64,000 bases of DNA from Streptomyces humi (GCF_001005085.2 NZ_LBMU02000015.1:84200-148199); one strand, 5' to 3'. Shown: positions 26,555 to 35,848, numbered from the stretch's first letter. Notes: generated by a model from the sequence alone, not told the origin. Numbers and translations are program-made.

Positions 26555-26600
26555 GGTGACAGGCGGCGGCGGTACCCCGCGACCTCGAACCGGCCCTGTT

Positions 26601-26888
26601 TCACCAGCCCTTTTCGAACAGCCGGGCCACCTCGGCGATCCGGATGTCGTCGCGCCGGTAGTAGACGCGGTGCCGGATGCGCTTGGTGCGCAGCAGGCCG
26701 AGCCGGGTCAGCAGGTCCAGATGGGCGCCGGCGACCCGGCAGGAGACGCCGAGCTTGGCGGCGACGGCCCGGCGGGTGACGCCGTCCTCCATGAGGTCGG
26801 CGTGGCGCTGGGGTGGGAAGTGGGCCGCCGGATCCTTGAGCCAGTCCAGAATGTCCAGGCGGCTTGTGCTCTTGGCGTTCCTCAGCAT
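26601..26888 (-). CDS. Winged-helix transcriptional regulator, ArsR-like fold
   Basis: The 95-aa protein consists of one winged helix: LDILDWLKDPAAHFPPQ, the recognition helix region RRAVAAKLGVSCRVAGAHLDLLTRLGLL, and a beta wing RTKRIRHRVYYRRDDIRI. It lacks the Cys metal sites of ArsR/SmtB. Streptomyces has many such single-domain regulators next to transport or enzyme genes; it may control the propeller gene 46 bp downstream on the same strand. Confidence 0.82.
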   Translation of the reverse strand: MLRNAKSTSRLDILDWLKDPAAHFPPQRHADLMEDGVTRRAVAAKLGVSCRVAGAHLDLLTRLGLLRTKRIRHRVYYRRDDIRIAEVARLFEKGW

Positions 26889-27055
26889 CCGACCGGCCTC
26901 CGTCCCTGCCTCCCCGTAGTCGTGATGCCCACCTTCGCGCAGCCGAAGCCCCCACGTCAGGGGCTCGGCGCGCGTTGTCCGAGATCGGACGGCCGGACGG
27001 GGCGGCGGGGCCCGGCCGTCCCCTTGTGGCCGGGCCCAGCCGCGTCAGTGGTGGT

Positions 27056-28618
27056 TCAGCGGTGGCTGAACCACGCCATGGAGGACAGTGCCTTGTCGTC
27101 GTAGCCGAACAGGGCCTGGTTCTCCCAGCCGTTGCCGGACGTGGCGTCGGTCGGGTCCCAGCCGTTCCCGGTGACGGCGGTCCAGGTCGCCTCCCAGTAG
27201 AAGACACCGAGGCCGCGGCCGTTCGGGACGGCCTCCACGATGTTCGCGACGGCGTTCATCCACGCCAGCTGGCCGGCCGCGGTGGCCGGGTAGCCGGTGA
27301 CCAGTTCGCCGCTGGTGTCGATCTGGTTCTCCAGCGAGTCGTCCTGGGCGAGGGTGAACGGGTAGGCGGTCTCGGCGATGAACACCGGCTTGGCGTAGCG
27401 GGAGGCCACGTCGTCCAGGGTGGTCTGGGCGGCGGCCAGCGAACCGTGCCAGTAGCCGTAGTACGACAGCCCGATCACGTCGTAGTTGATGCCGTAGGTC
27501 TTGGCGTTGTCGAACCACCAGCGGACCGTGGCGTCGTCGCCCGCGTTGGCCAGGTGCAGGGCGACCTGGGTGCCGGAGGAGACCGCCTTGGCCGCGCTGT
27601 AGCCCGAGTTGAGGAGACCGGCGAGCTGCGACCAGTTGTCGGTGGAGCCCTCGGACCAGAGCATGCCGCCGTTGATCTCGTTGCCGATCTGGACCATGTC
27701 GGCGGTGGTGCCCTGGGCCTTCAGCGCGTTCAGGACGTCGTAGGTGTGGTTGTACACGTCCGTCTTGAGCTGGCTGTAGGAGTGGCCGGACCAGGCGGCG
27801 GGCTTGGTCTGCTTGCCCGGGTCCGCCCAGCTGTCCGAGTAGTGGAAGTCGACCAGCAGCTTCATGCCGGCCGCCTTGACGCGCTTGGCCACGGCCAGCA
27901 CGTGGGCCTTGTCGTTGTAGCCGTCGGCCGGGTTGACCCAGACCTTCAGGCGCGCGTAGTTCATCCCGGCGTTCCGCAGGATGGTGACGGCGTCCCCGGT
28001 GGTTCCGGAACTGGTCTTGTAGACACCGCCCTTGGCCTCGCTCTTGGCCAGTGACGAGATGTCGGCGCCCTTGATAGACAGTCCCGTCGACCCGGACGCG
28101 AACGTCACGTCGTCGACGTTGATCCAGTTGCCCGCGTTGGCGTCGGAGTAGAAGCTGACCGTGCACTGGTTGTTGGTGACCGCGATCGAGGTGACGATCC
28201 GGACCCAGCTGCTCGTGGAGACCGGCAGGTCGGTCCGCTGCTCCGAACTGCCGCAGTTCTTCAGGGACATGTAGGCGGAGTTCTGGCCGCCGCTGGAGCG
28301 GACCCAGGCGGTGAGCGTGTAGGTGCCGTTGGTCAGCCCGGACAGGTACTGGTACGTCTCCACCTTGTAGGCGGAGGCCGAGTAGTGGCTCAGCCGGTAA
28401 CTGCCGCCGTGGCCACCGGACTCGGTGTACGAGGCGCCCGTGTCGCCGTACTCCGACCAGCCGGTGGGGACGGCCACGCCCGCACCGTCGGACTCGAACC
28501 CGCCGTTGGTGAGCGTGCTCGCCGCCTGGGCGGACTGGGCGGGCAGGGTGAGCAGGGCGAGCCCGGCCGCGAGCGGCAGCAGCAGGGCTCTGATGGTGCG
28601 TCTGGGATGGAACATCAT
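27056..28618 (-). CDS. Secreted arabinogalactan endo-beta-1,4-galactanase, GH53 with N-terminal CBM61-like module
   Basis: The 520-aa protein starts with a signal peptide (RRTIRALLLPLAAGLALLTLPAQSAQAA). Residues about 33-175 form a jelly-roll module beginning TLTNGGFESDG, similar to the galactan-binding CBM61 found on GH53 enzymes. The GH53 barrel follows, with acid/base Glu314 in QIGNEINGG and nucleophile Glu416 in FIAETAYPF. It cuts beta-1,4-galactan side chains of pectin outside the cell. It lies 145 bp after the GH42 gene, with a strong hairpin between. Oligomers would enter through the ABC transporter encoded divergently. Confidence 0.92.
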   Translation of the reverse strand: MMFHPRRTIRALLLPLAAGLALLTLPAQSAQAASTLTNGGFESDGAGVAVPTGWSEYGDTGASYTESGGHGGSYRLSHYSASAYKVETYQYLSGLTNGTYTLTAWVRSSGGQNSAYMSLKNCGSSEQRTDLPVSTSSWVRIVTSIAVTNNQCTVSFYSDANAGNWINVDDVTFASGSTGLSIKGADISSLAKSEAKGGVYKTSSGTTGDAVTILRNAGMNYARLKVWVNPADGYNDKAHVLAVAKRVKAAGMKLLVDFHYSDSWADPGKQTKPAAWSGHSYSQLKTDVYNHTYDVLNALKAQGTTADMVQIGNEINGGMLWSEGSTDNWSQLAGLLNSGYSAAKAVSSGTQVALHLANAGDDATVRWWFDNAKTYGINYDVIGLSYYGYWHGSLAAAQTTLDDVASRYAKPVFIAETAYPFTLAQDDSLENQIDTSGELVTGYPATAAGQLAWMNAVANIVEAVPNGRGLGVFYWEATWTAVTGNGWDPTDATSGNGWENQALFGYDDKALSSMAWFSHR

Positions 28619-28727
28619 CGTCCGTCGTCCCTTCGACGTGACTGGGAGGGGTTCCTCCGGCGGGGCCGGAGGAGCGCCCCTCCGCCCGCGGCTCTCGTGG
28701 CACGCGCGGACGGAGGGGAGTCTCTGG

Positions 28728-28755
28728 GCGGGCCGGGCGCGGCGGCCCGGCCCGC
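28728..28755 (-). terminator. Hairpin between GH42 and GH53 genes
   Basis: Perfect 11-bp arms gcgggccgggc (28728-28738) and gcccggcccgc (28745-28755) with a 6-base loop, just after the GH42 stop. It likely ends or reduces GH42 transcription before GH53. Confidence 0.7.
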
Positions 28756-28763
28756 GGCCGGGC

Positions 28764-30791
28764 TCAGCCGTCGAGCCGTACGACCCGGACGGCGCCCGCC
28801 GGGACCGCGAGCCGGCCCGCGGCGCGCTCGCCCGTCAGCAGTTCGGTGCCGTGGGCCTCCAGGGGCACCTTGGCGTCGGTGGCGGTGTGGTTGATCGCGA
28901 ACAGGAAGGCGCTGGTGCCGGACTCGCCGGTGCGGCGCACCACCTCGACGTCGCGGGGCAGTTCGGCGCGGGGCGCGATCCGGGCGTCCTCGGCGGCCAG
29001 GCCGAGCAGCGCGTCCAGGCCGTGCGCGTCGAGACGGGTCGACACGTACCAGGCGGTGCCCTCCCCCAGCCGGTGCCGGGTGACCGCCGGGTGGCCCGCG
29101 GTGAGGCCGTCGGCGTAGCTCCAGACGGTCTCGGCGCCGCGCGGCACGACGAACTCGGTCCACACGTCCCCGGTCAGCTCGGGTCCTTCGGGGCCGGTCA
29201 GCCGTACCGCCTGGTCCTCGAGCAGCGGCGAGAACTCCTCGACCGTGAGGCCGAGGGTCTCGCGCAGCGGGCCCGGGTAGGCGCCCTCGTGCACCGCGTC
29301 GTGCTCGTCGACGATGCCGGAGAAGTACGAGACGACGAGCGTGCCGCCGTTCTCGACGTACTCCCGGAGGTTGTCGCCGGCGGCCTCCGTCGTCAGGTAG
29401 AGGGCCGGTACGACGACAAGGGGATAGGCCGACAAGTCGCTTTCCGGGTGGGCGAAGTCCACGGTGAGGTGGCGGTCGTAGAGGGCCTCGTAGAAGGCGT
29501 CGGCGCGCTCGCGCGGGTCGTGGTCCTCGCTGGGGCGCCACTGGAGGTTCTGCGCCCACCAGGACTGCCAGTCCCACAGGACGGCGACGTCGGCCTGGGT
29601 GCGGGTGCCCTTGATCTGGCTCAACGAGTCCAGGGAGGCGCCGAGTCCGACGACCTCGCGCCACACCCGGGTCTCGGTGCCGCCGTGCGGAAGCATCGCG
29701 GAGTGGAACTTCTCGGCGCCGCGCCGGGACTGCCGCCACTGGAAGAACATCGCGCCCTCGGAGCCGCGGGCCACGTGGGCGAGGGAGTTGCGGGCCATCT
29801 GGCCGGGCGCCTTGGCCGGATTGCGCGGCTGCCAGTTGACGCCCGAGGTGGAGTGCTCAAGGAGCAGCCAGGGGGCGCCGGCGGCGACCGAGCGGGTGAG
29901 GTCGGCGGCCATGGCGAGGTTGACGTGGGTGCGGCGGCCGTCGGTGATGAGGTAGTGGTCGTTGGTGACCAGGTCCACCTCGCGGCCCCAGGCCCAGTAG
30001 TCGATGGAGTCGCACTGGCTGAGGGCGGTCATGAAGTTGGTGGTCACCGGGACGCCGGGTGAGAGGCGGTGCAGGATGTCCCGCTCCGCGCGGAAGTTCT
30101 CGCGGATGGTGGCGTCCGCGAACCGCTTGTAGTCGAGCGCCTGGCCCGGGTTGCCGACGGTCGGGGTGACCCGCGGCGGGTTGATCTGTGCCAGGTCCGT
30201 GTAGTGCTGGCCCCAGAAGGCCGTGCCCCAGGCCTCGTTGACCGCGTCGACCGTGCCGTACGTGTCCGCCAGCCAGCGGCGGAAGTGCGCGGCGCAGGAG
30301 TCGCAGTAGCAGGCCGAGACCGGGACGCCGTACTCGTTGTGGACGTGCCACAGGGCGAGGGCCGGATGGTCGCCGTACCGCTCGGCGAGCCTGGTGGTGA
30401 TCGCCGCGGCGGCGGCACGGTAGTCGGTGTTCGAGTGGCAGATGGCGCCGCGCGAGCCGAACTCGTGGCGCACGCCCTCGGCGGTGACCGGCAGGGCCTC
30501 GGGGTGCGCCCGGTAGAACCAGGCGGGCGGTGCGACGGTCGGCGTACCCAGGTCGACCCGGATGCCGTTCTCGTGGAGCAGGCCGAGGACCCGGTCGAGC
30601 CAGCCGAAGTCGTACTCCCCCGGCGCCGGCTCCAGGAGGGCCCAGGAGAAGATCCCGACGCTCACCATCGTGACCCCGGCCTCGCGCATCAGCCGGACGT
30701 CCTCCTGCCAGACGCTTTCCGGCCACTGCTCGGGGTTGTAGTCCCCACCGAAGGCGAGCCTGGTGAGGCCCCTGGGGCTGGTGTCCGGCAT
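28764..30791 (-). CDS. Beta-galactosidase, GH42
   Basis: The 675-aa enzyme has the GH42 three-domain layout: TIM barrel with acid/base Glu153 (WHVHNEYG) and nucleophile Glu312 (LLLEHST), a trimerisation domain (about residues 390-600), and a small C-terminal beta domain. The CYCDSC cluster after the acid/base residue is the zinc site seen in many GH42 enzymes. No signal peptide, so it acts inside on imported galacto-oligosaccharides. It is transcribed divergently from the transporter operon, and the LacI-type operators lie between them. Confidence 0.94.
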   Translation of the reverse strand: MPDTSPRGLTRLAFGGDYNPEQWPESVWQEDVRLMREAGVTMVSVGIFSWALLEPAPGEYDFGWLDRVLGLLHENGIRVDLGTPTVAPPAWFYRAHPEALPVTAEGVRHEFGSRGAICHSNTDYRAAAAAITTRLAERYGDHPALALWHVHNEYGVPVSACYCDSCAAHFRRWLADTYGTVDAVNEAWGTAFWGQHYTDLAQINPPRVTPTVGNPGQALDYKRFADATIRENFRAERDILHRLSPGVPVTTNFMTALSQCDSIDYWAWGREVDLVTNDHYLITDGRRTHVNLAMAADLTRSVAAGAPWLLLEHSTSGVNWQPRNPAKAPGQMARNSLAHVARGSEGAMFFQWRQSRRGAEKFHSAMLPHGGTETRVWREVVGLGASLDSLSQIKGTRTQADVAVLWDWQSWWAQNLQWRPSEDHDPRERADAFYEALYDRHLTVDFAHPESDLSAYPLVVVPALYLTTEAAGDNLREYVENGGTLVVSYFSGIVDEHDAVHEGAYPGPLRETLGLTVEEFSPLLEDQAVRLTGPEGPELTGDVWTEFVVPRGAETVWSYADGLTAGHPAVTRHRLGEGTAWYVSTRLDAHGLDALLGLAAEDARIAPRAELPRDVEVVRRTGESGTSAFLFAINHTATDAKVPLEAHGTELLTGERAAGRLAVPAGAVRVVRLDG

Positions 30792-30878
30792 GGATCTCTC
30801 CCGTTTAATCGATCATTTGGGAACGTGCACACACATCGTCGGCGGCGTGAGCCCAACATAACCGCACAGCAACAACCA

Positions 30879-30907
30879 TTGACAAGTGTCCGGGATGTTT
30901 CTCTACT
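30879..30907 (+). promoter_or_regulatory. Promoter of the galactan ABC transporter operon
   Basis: A perfect -35 TTGACA (30879-30884) is followed after 17 bp by TCTACT (30902-30907). The first LacI-type operator begins at the end of the -10, so binding would block initiation. Confidence 0.55.
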
Positions 30908-30973
30908 GTGAACGCTCACAGAGCATGGCACGGACTCGCGACCGTCGAGGATCCGGGTCTGAGAACGCTCACA
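30907..30973 (+). promoter_or_regulatory. Two LacI-type operators
   Basis: tgtgaacgctcaca (30907-30920) and tgagaacgctcaca (30960-30973) are 14-bp near-palindromes centred on CG, the usual form of LacI-family sites in Streptomyces. Their centres are 53 bp apart, about five helical turns. A likely ligand is the LacI protein encoded at the end of the operon. Confidence 0.75.
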
Positions 30974-31029
30974 GCATCTGCATGGCAGGTTCCCGCGACG
31001 GGCGGGGACCCAGGTCATAGGAGAGATCC

Positions 31030-32349
31030 ATGCCGCACACGAAGCGCCGTCGCCTCGTGACAACCGCCGTCGCCGTCTCGCTCGGCGCCACCGCCCTCGC
31101 CGCCTGCGGCTCGTCCGACGACGACAGCAAGGCCGACTCCGGTCCGGTCTCGCTGACGTACTGGGCCTGGGCGCCCGGTATGGACAAGGTCGTGGACCTG
31201 TGGAACAAGGGCGAGGGCAAGAAGGAGCAGATCACCGTCACGGTGAAGAAGCAGGCGTCCGGCGACACGCTGGTCACCAAGATCCTCACCGCGCACAAGG
31301 CGAAGAACGGCCCCGACCTGGTCCAGGCCGAGTACCAGGCGCTGCCGACGCTGGTCAGCAACGACGCGGTCGCCGACATATCCAAGTCGGTCGGCGACGC
31401 GAAGTCGAAGTTCGCCGACGGCGTCTGGCAGCAGGTCACCCTGGGCACGGACGCGGTGTACGCGGTGCCGCAGGACATCGGCCCGATGATGTTCTACTAC
31501 CGCGCGGACCTCTTCAAGAAGTACGGCCTGAAGGTCCCCACGACCTGGGACGAGTTCGCCTCGACCGCCCGCGCGCTGAAGAAGAAGGTCCCGGACGTCG
31601 ACCTGACCACGTTCTCCGCCAACGACTCCGGTCTCTTCGCGGGCCTCGCCCAGCAGGCCGGCGCCAAGTGGTGGACCACCTCCGGTGACAAGTGGAAGGT
31701 CGCCATCGACGACGCGGCCACGCAGAAGGTGGCGAAGTTCTGGGGCGGTCTGGTCAAGGAGGGGGCGATCGACAACCAGCCGATGTACACCCCGGCCTGG
31801 AACAAGGCCCTGGACACCGGCAAGCAGATCGCCTGGGTCTCCGCGGTGTGGGCACCGGGCACGCTGACCACGGCCGCGCCGGACACCAAGGGCAAGTGGG
31901 CGATGGCCCCGCTCCCCCAGTGGTCCGCGAACGACGACGTCACCGGCAGCTGGGGCGGCTCCTCCACCGCCGTCACCACCGACTCCAAGCACCAGGAGGC
32001 GGCCGCCAGGTTCGCCGCCTGGCTGAACACCGACGGCGACGCGCTCAACGCCCTGGCCAAGGAGGGCGGCATCTACCCGGCGTCCACCTCGGCCCAGCTC
32101 AGCGGCGCCTTCTCCAACCCGCCGGAGTACTTCTCGAACCAGGCCGACTTCTACACCGAGGCCGCCAAGATCGCGAAGACCACGGCGCCCTCCGCCTGGG
32201 GCCCCAACGTGAACGTCGCCTACACGACCTTCAACGACGCCTTCGGCACCGCCGCGAAGAACAAGTCGGACTTCGTGACCGCCCTGAACGCCATGCAGGA
32301 CGCCACGGTCGCCGACATGAAGAAGCAGGGCTTCGAGGTCTCTCAGTGA
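31030..32349 (+). CDS. Sugar ABC transporter solute-binding lipoprotein
   Basis: The 439-aa protein has a lipobox LAAC (RRLVTTAVAVSLGATALAAC) and a family 1 binding-protein fold: VSLTYWAWAPGMDKVVDLWNK, GPDLVQAEYQALPTLVS, AVPQDIGPMMFYYRADLFKKYGLKVPTTWDEF. It would capture galacto-oligosaccharides outside the membrane. It is first in a four-gene operon with 4-bp overlaps throughout (SBP, two permeases, LacI). No ATPase gene is present, as in other Streptomyces sugar systems that use a shared MsiK-type ATPase. Confidence 0.92.
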   Translation: MPHTKRRRLVTTAVAVSLGATALAACGSSDDDSKADSGPVSLTYWAWAPGMDKVVDLWNKGEGKKEQITVTVKKQASGDTLVTKILTAHKAKNGPDLVQAEYQALPTLVSNDAVADISKSVGDAKSKFADGVWQQVTLGTDAVYAVPQDIGPMMFYYRADLFKKYGLKVPTTWDEFASTARALKKKVPDVDLTTFSANDSGLFAGLAQQAGAKWWTTSGDKWKVAIDDAATQKVAKFWGGLVKEGAIDNQPMYTPAWNKALDTGKQIAWVSAVWAPGTLTTAAPDTKGKWAMAPLPQWSANDDVTGSWGGSSTAVTTDSKHQEAAARFAAWLNTDGDALNALAKEGGIYPASTSAQLSGAFSNPPEYFSNQADFYTEAAKIAKTTAPSAWGPNVNVAYTTFNDAFGTAAKNKSDFVTALNAMQDATVADMKKQGFEVSQ

Positions 32350-33269
32350 CCAGCCCCACCGTCCGGAGGTCGTACGGGGTCAAGGGGGCCCCGTACGCCT
32401 TCCTCGTCCCCGCCACGATCCTCTTCGCGCTGTTCTTCGCGCTGCCCATCGGGTACGCGGTCTGGCTCAGCTTCCGCAAGGTGCACGTCTCCGGTCTCGG
32501 CCTCGGCGCGGGCGCCCGCAGCGAGGTCTGGGCCGGCCTGGAGAACTACCGGGACGCCCTCACCGACAACGAGTTCTACAACGGTGCCCTGCGCGTCCTC
32601 GGCTACGGCTGCATCGTCGTCCCGGTGATGCTGGGCCTCGCCCTGCTGTTCGCCCTGATGCTCGACTCCGAGCGGGTCCGCCTCGCCCCGTTCACCCGGC
32701 TCGCCGTCTTCCTGCCGTACGCCATCCCCGGCGTGGTGGCCGCGCTGCTGTGGGGCTTCCTGTACCTGCCGGACGTCAGCCCCTTCTACTACGTGCTCGC
32801 CAAGCTGCACCTGCCGCAGCCCGACCTGCTGGACGGCGGGCCGCTGTACCTCGCGCTCTCCAACATCGCGGTCTGGGGCGGCACCGGCTTCAACATGATC
32901 GTCATCTACACCTCGCTCAGGTCCATCCCGGCCGAGGTGTACGAGGCGGCGAAGCTGGACGGCGCCACTCCGTTGCAGACCGCCCTGCGGATCAAGATCC
33001 CGATGGTGGCGCCCTCCCTGGTGCTGACCTTCTTCTTCTCGATCATCGCGACGCTCCAGGTGTTCAACGAGCCGATGACCCTCAAGCCCCTGACCAACTC
33101 GGTCAGCACGACCTGGAGCCCGCTGATGAAGGTGTACGTCGACGCCTTCGGCAAGGGGGACATCTACTCGGCGGCGGCCGAGGCGACCCTGATCGCCCTC
33201 GCCACGCTGGCGCTGTCCTTCGGGTTCCTGCGCGCCGCGAACCGCCGCAACAAGGAGGCAGCGCAGTGA
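32346..33269 (+). CDS. Sugar ABC transporter permease, MalF-type
   Basis: The 307-aa protein has six membrane segments and the ATPase-coupling EAA loop PAEVYEAAKLDGATPLQTALRIKIPM. The GTG start overlaps the lipoprotein gene's stop. It pairs with the next permease to form the channel. Confidence 0.92.
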   Translation: MTSPTVRRSYGVKGAPYAFLVPATILFALFFALPIGYAVWLSFRKVHVSGLGLGAGARSEVWAGLENYRDALTDNEFYNGALRVLGYGCIVVPVMLGLALLFALMLDSERVRLAPFTRLAVFLPYAIPGVVAALLWGFLYLPDVSPFYYVLAKLHLPQPDLLDGGPLYLALSNIAVWGGTGFNMIVIYTSLRSIPAEVYEAAKLDGATPLQTALRIKIPMVAPSLVLTFFFSIIATLQVFNEPMTLKPLTNSVSTTWSPLMKVYVDAFGKGDIYSAAAEATLIALATLALSFGFLRAANRRNKEAAQ

Positions 33270-34171
33270 GTTCCGTCGCCGTCCGCAAGGCCGCGCCGGC
33301 GGCCGGTACGACGCCCGGCACCGCCCAGGGGCCGCCGCTGCGCCGCCGTGTCGCGCTGATCCCGACGGCCGTCCTCCTGCTGGGCGCGGTCTACACGCTG
33401 CTGCCGGTCGCCTGGGTGGTGATCGCCTCCACCAAGTCCGGCAGCGAGCTGTTCTCCACGTTCACGTTCCTGCCCGGTACCGGCTTCACCCAGAACCTGA
33501 AGGACCTCAACGCCTACCGGGACGGCATCTACTGGCAGTGGATGGCCAACTCCGCCCTGTACGCCGGTCTCGGTGCCGTGGTCTCGACGTGCGTGTCCGC
33601 GGTCAGCGGCTACGCCCTCGCCGTCTACCGGTTCAGGGGCCGCGAGACGATCTTCAACGTGCTGCTCGCGGGCGTCCTGATGCCCCCGGTCATCCTCGCC
33701 ATCCCGCAGTACCTGCTGCTCGCCAAGGCGAACCTCACGGACTCCTACCTGTCCGTGCTGCTCCCCCAGATCCTCGCCCCGTACGGGGTCTACCTCTCGC
33801 GGATCTACGCGGCCGCGGCCGTCCCCGCCGACGTGGTGGAGGCCGGGCGGATGGACGGGGCGGGCGAGTGGCGGATCTTCACCCGGATCGCGCTGCCGAT
33901 GATGGTCCCCGGCATGGTGACGGTGTTCCTGTTCCAGTTCGTGGCCATCTGGAACAACTTCCTGCTGCCGTACATCATGCTGAGCGACGACGAACGGTTC
34001 CCGCTCACCCTCGGTCTGTACACGCTCCTGATGCAGGGCGCCAACACCCCGGCCCTCTACACCCTGGTGATCACCGGCGCGTTCCTGGCCGTGCTGCCGC
34101 TCATCGCGCTCTTCCTGGTCGTTCAGCGGTTCTGGAGCCTGGACCTGCTGTCCGGGGCCGTAAAGTCATGA
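33266..34171 (+). CDS. Sugar ABC transporter permease, MalG-type
   Basis: The 301-aa protein has six membrane segments and the EAA loop PADVVEAGRMDGAGEWRIFTRIALPM. An N-terminal stretch of 25 residues precedes the first helix. The GTG start overlaps the previous stop; its own stop overlaps the LacI start. It is the second half of the galacto-oligosaccharide channel. Confidence 0.92.
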   Translation: MSSVAVRKAAPAAGTTPGTAQGPPLRRRVALIPTAVLLLGAVYTLLPVAWVVIASTKSGSELFSTFTFLPGTGFTQNLKDLNAYRDGIYWQWMANSALYAGLGAVVSTCVSAVSGYALAVYRFRGRETIFNVLLAGVLMPPVILAIPQYLLLAKANLTDSYLSVLLPQILAPYGVYLSRIYAAAAVPADVVEAGRMDGAGEWRIFTRIALPMMVPGMVTVFLFQFVAIWNNFLLPYIMLSDDERFPLTLGLYTLLMQGANTPALYTLVITGAFLAVLPLIALFLVVQRFWSLDLLSGAVKS

Positions 34172-35202
34172 CCATGGGCAGTAATGCGGGGGGCCGGCGC
34201 AGACCTCCGACGATCCACGACGTGGCCCGTGAGGCCGGTGTCTCACGGGGCACGGTCTCGCGGGTGCTCAACGGCGGCCACTATGTCAGCCCCGCCGCAC
34301 AGGAAGCGGTCAACGACGCCATCCGCAGGACGGGTTACGTGGTGAACCGGCACGCCCGGTCGCTGATCACCGGGCGTTCGGACTCGGTGGGCTTCCTGCT
34401 CACCGAACCCCAGGAGCGGTTCTTCGAGGACCCCAACTTCAATGTGCTGCTGAGCGGTTGCACCAAGGCACTGGCGAGCCACGACATCCCGCTGCTGCTG
34501 ATGCTGGCGGGCACGAAGGACGAACGGCGGCGGATCACCCGGTACATCACGGCCGGCCACGTCGACGGGGTGCTGCTGGTCTCCAGTCACTCCGGTGACC
34601 CGGTCGCGGAGGAACTGCGCGAGGCGGGGGTGCCGCTGGTCGCCTGCGGCAAGCCGATCGGGCTCGGTTCGAAGGTCGGTTACGTGGCCGCCGACGACCG
34701 GGACGGCGCCCGGGACATGGTCCGTCATCTGCTGGCCGTGGGCCGCCGCCGGATCGGCATGATCACCGGCCCGCTGGACACCCCCGGCGGTGTCGAGCGG
34801 CTCGCCGGCTACCAGGAGGTCCTCACCGAGGCGGGCGTCGAGATCGACGAGGCGCTCGTGGTGTCCGGCGACTACAGCCGGGCCAGCGGCGCGGCCGGCG
34901 CCGAGCGGCTGCTCGCGCAGGCCCCGGACCTGGACGCGGTGTTCGTGGCCTCCGACCTGATGGCCCAGGGCGTGCTGACGGTGCTGGAGCGGGCCGGGAA
35001 GCGGGTGCCGGATGACATCGCTGTCGGCGGGTTCGACGACTCCCCGGTGGCTACCGAGGTGAGCCCGGCGCTCACCACGATCCGGCAGCCATGGGACCGG
35101 ATCAGCAACGAGATGGTCCGGGTGCTGCTCGCGCAGATCGGCGGGGAGGATCCAGCGGCGGTGATCCTGCCGACGGAGCTGGTCGTTCGCGACTCCGCGT
35201 GA
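34168..35202 (+). CDS. LacI-family repressor of the galactan locus
   Basis: The 344-aa protein begins with a LacI helix-turn-helix (TIHDVAREAGVSRGTVSRVLNGGHYVSPAAQEAV) and a hinge. A periplasmic-binding-protein-like ligand domain follows (RSDSVGFLLTE, GHVDGVLLVSSHSGDP, VGGFDDSPVATEVSPALTTIRQP). It ends the transporter operon and likely represses both it and the divergent GH42 gene through the two operators at 30907-30973, released by galactose or galactobiose. Confidence 0.92.
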   Translation: MTMGSNAGGRRRPPTIHDVAREAGVSRGTVSRVLNGGHYVSPAAQEAVNDAIRRTGYVVNRHARSLITGRSDSVGFLLTEPQERFFEDPNFNVLLSGCTKALASHDIPLLLMLAGTKDERRRITRYITAGHVDGVLLVSSHSGDPVAEELREAGVPLVACGKPIGLGSKVGYVAADDRDGARDMVRHLLAVGRRRIGMITGPLDTPGGVERLAGYQEVLTEAGVEIDEALVVSGDYSRASGAAGAERLLAQAPDLDAVFVASDLMAQGVLTVLERAGKRVPDDIAVGGFDDSPVATEVSPALTTIRQPWDRISNEMVRVLLAQIGGEDPAAVILPTELVVRDSA

Positions 35203-35256
35203 GCGGGGCCGGGCGCGGCAGAGGGTGCCGGGAAGGGTCCTGGGGCGTCTGCCGCG

Positions 35257-35297
35257 CCGTCGTGGCTGGTCGCGCGGTTCTCGCGCCCCCTCGGGGC
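35257..35297 (+). repeat. Dispersed Streptomyces palindromic repeat, copy 3
   Basis: ccgtcgtggctggtcgcgcg followed by gttctcgcgccccctcgggg is nearly identical to copies at 17469 and (inverted) 19960. It lies just downstream of the LacI gene and may act as a terminator. Confidence 0.75.
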
Positions 35298-35400
35298 CAC
35301 CGGTCAGGATCGGAGAAGCCGCCGCGGGCTTTCGCGGCCTAGCGTGGGATCACCGACGGGGAACGCGTCGGGCCACGCAGGGCGACAAGGAGAAGGTCCC

Positions 35401-35751
35401 ATGACCGCAGGCATCCAGACGATCATCTACCCGGTGAAGGACGCGGAGCGCGCCAAGGCCGTGTTCGGGGCGCTGCTGGGCGTCGAGCCGTACGCCGACA
35501 CGCCCTACTACATCGGGTACAAGGCCGCCGGGCAGGACATCGGCCTGGACCCGAACGGGCACGCGCAGGGGCTGACCGGGCCGACGCCGTTCTGGCACGT
35601 CACCGATCTGCGGGAGCGGCTGGCGGCGCTGCTGGCGACGGGTGCCGAGCTGGTGCAGGACGCGCGGGACGTCGGCAACGGCCGGCTGGTCGCCTCGGTG
35701 AAGGACGCCGACGGCAACATGGTGGGGCTGCTCCAGGACCCGGTCGCCTGA
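35401..35751 (+). CDS. Small VOC-family protein
   Basis: The 116-aa protein is a single glyoxalase-fold unit: IQTIIYPVKDAERAKAVFGALLGVEPYADTPYYIGYKAAGQDIGL and FWHVTDLRERLAALLATGAELVQDARDVGNGRLVASVKDADGNMVGLLQDP. The final metal-ligand Glu position reads GLLQD, so a metal enzyme is less likely; the antibiotic-binding or chaperone-like type fits better. aaggagaagg lies before the ATG. The MarR gene follows 97 bp later. Confidence 0.8.
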   Translation: MTAGIQTIIYPVKDAERAKAVFGALLGVEPYADTPYYIGYKAAGQDIGLDPNGHAQGLTGPTPFWHVTDLRERLAALLATGAELVQDARDVGNGRLVASVKDADGNMVGLLQDPVA

Positions 35752-35804
35752 GTGTCCCCGGGGCGTCGCGGGACGCCACCGCACGACTGCTTGCACCCGC
35801 ACTA

Positions 35805-35842
35805 GTTGCATACTCAACAATTGGCCGGAACAGTGCTACCGT
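35805..35842 (+). promoter_or_regulatory. MarR operator over a leaderless promoter
   Basis: gttg-catact-caac (35805-35818) is a perfect short inverted repeat. It overlaps a -35-like tcaaca (35814-35819); 17 bp later is TACCGT (35837-35842), a typical -10. The start of transcription would fall on the A of the ATG at 35849, so the mRNA is probably leaderless and autorepressed by MarR binding. Confidence 0.5.
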
Positions 35843-35848
35843 GCGGGT

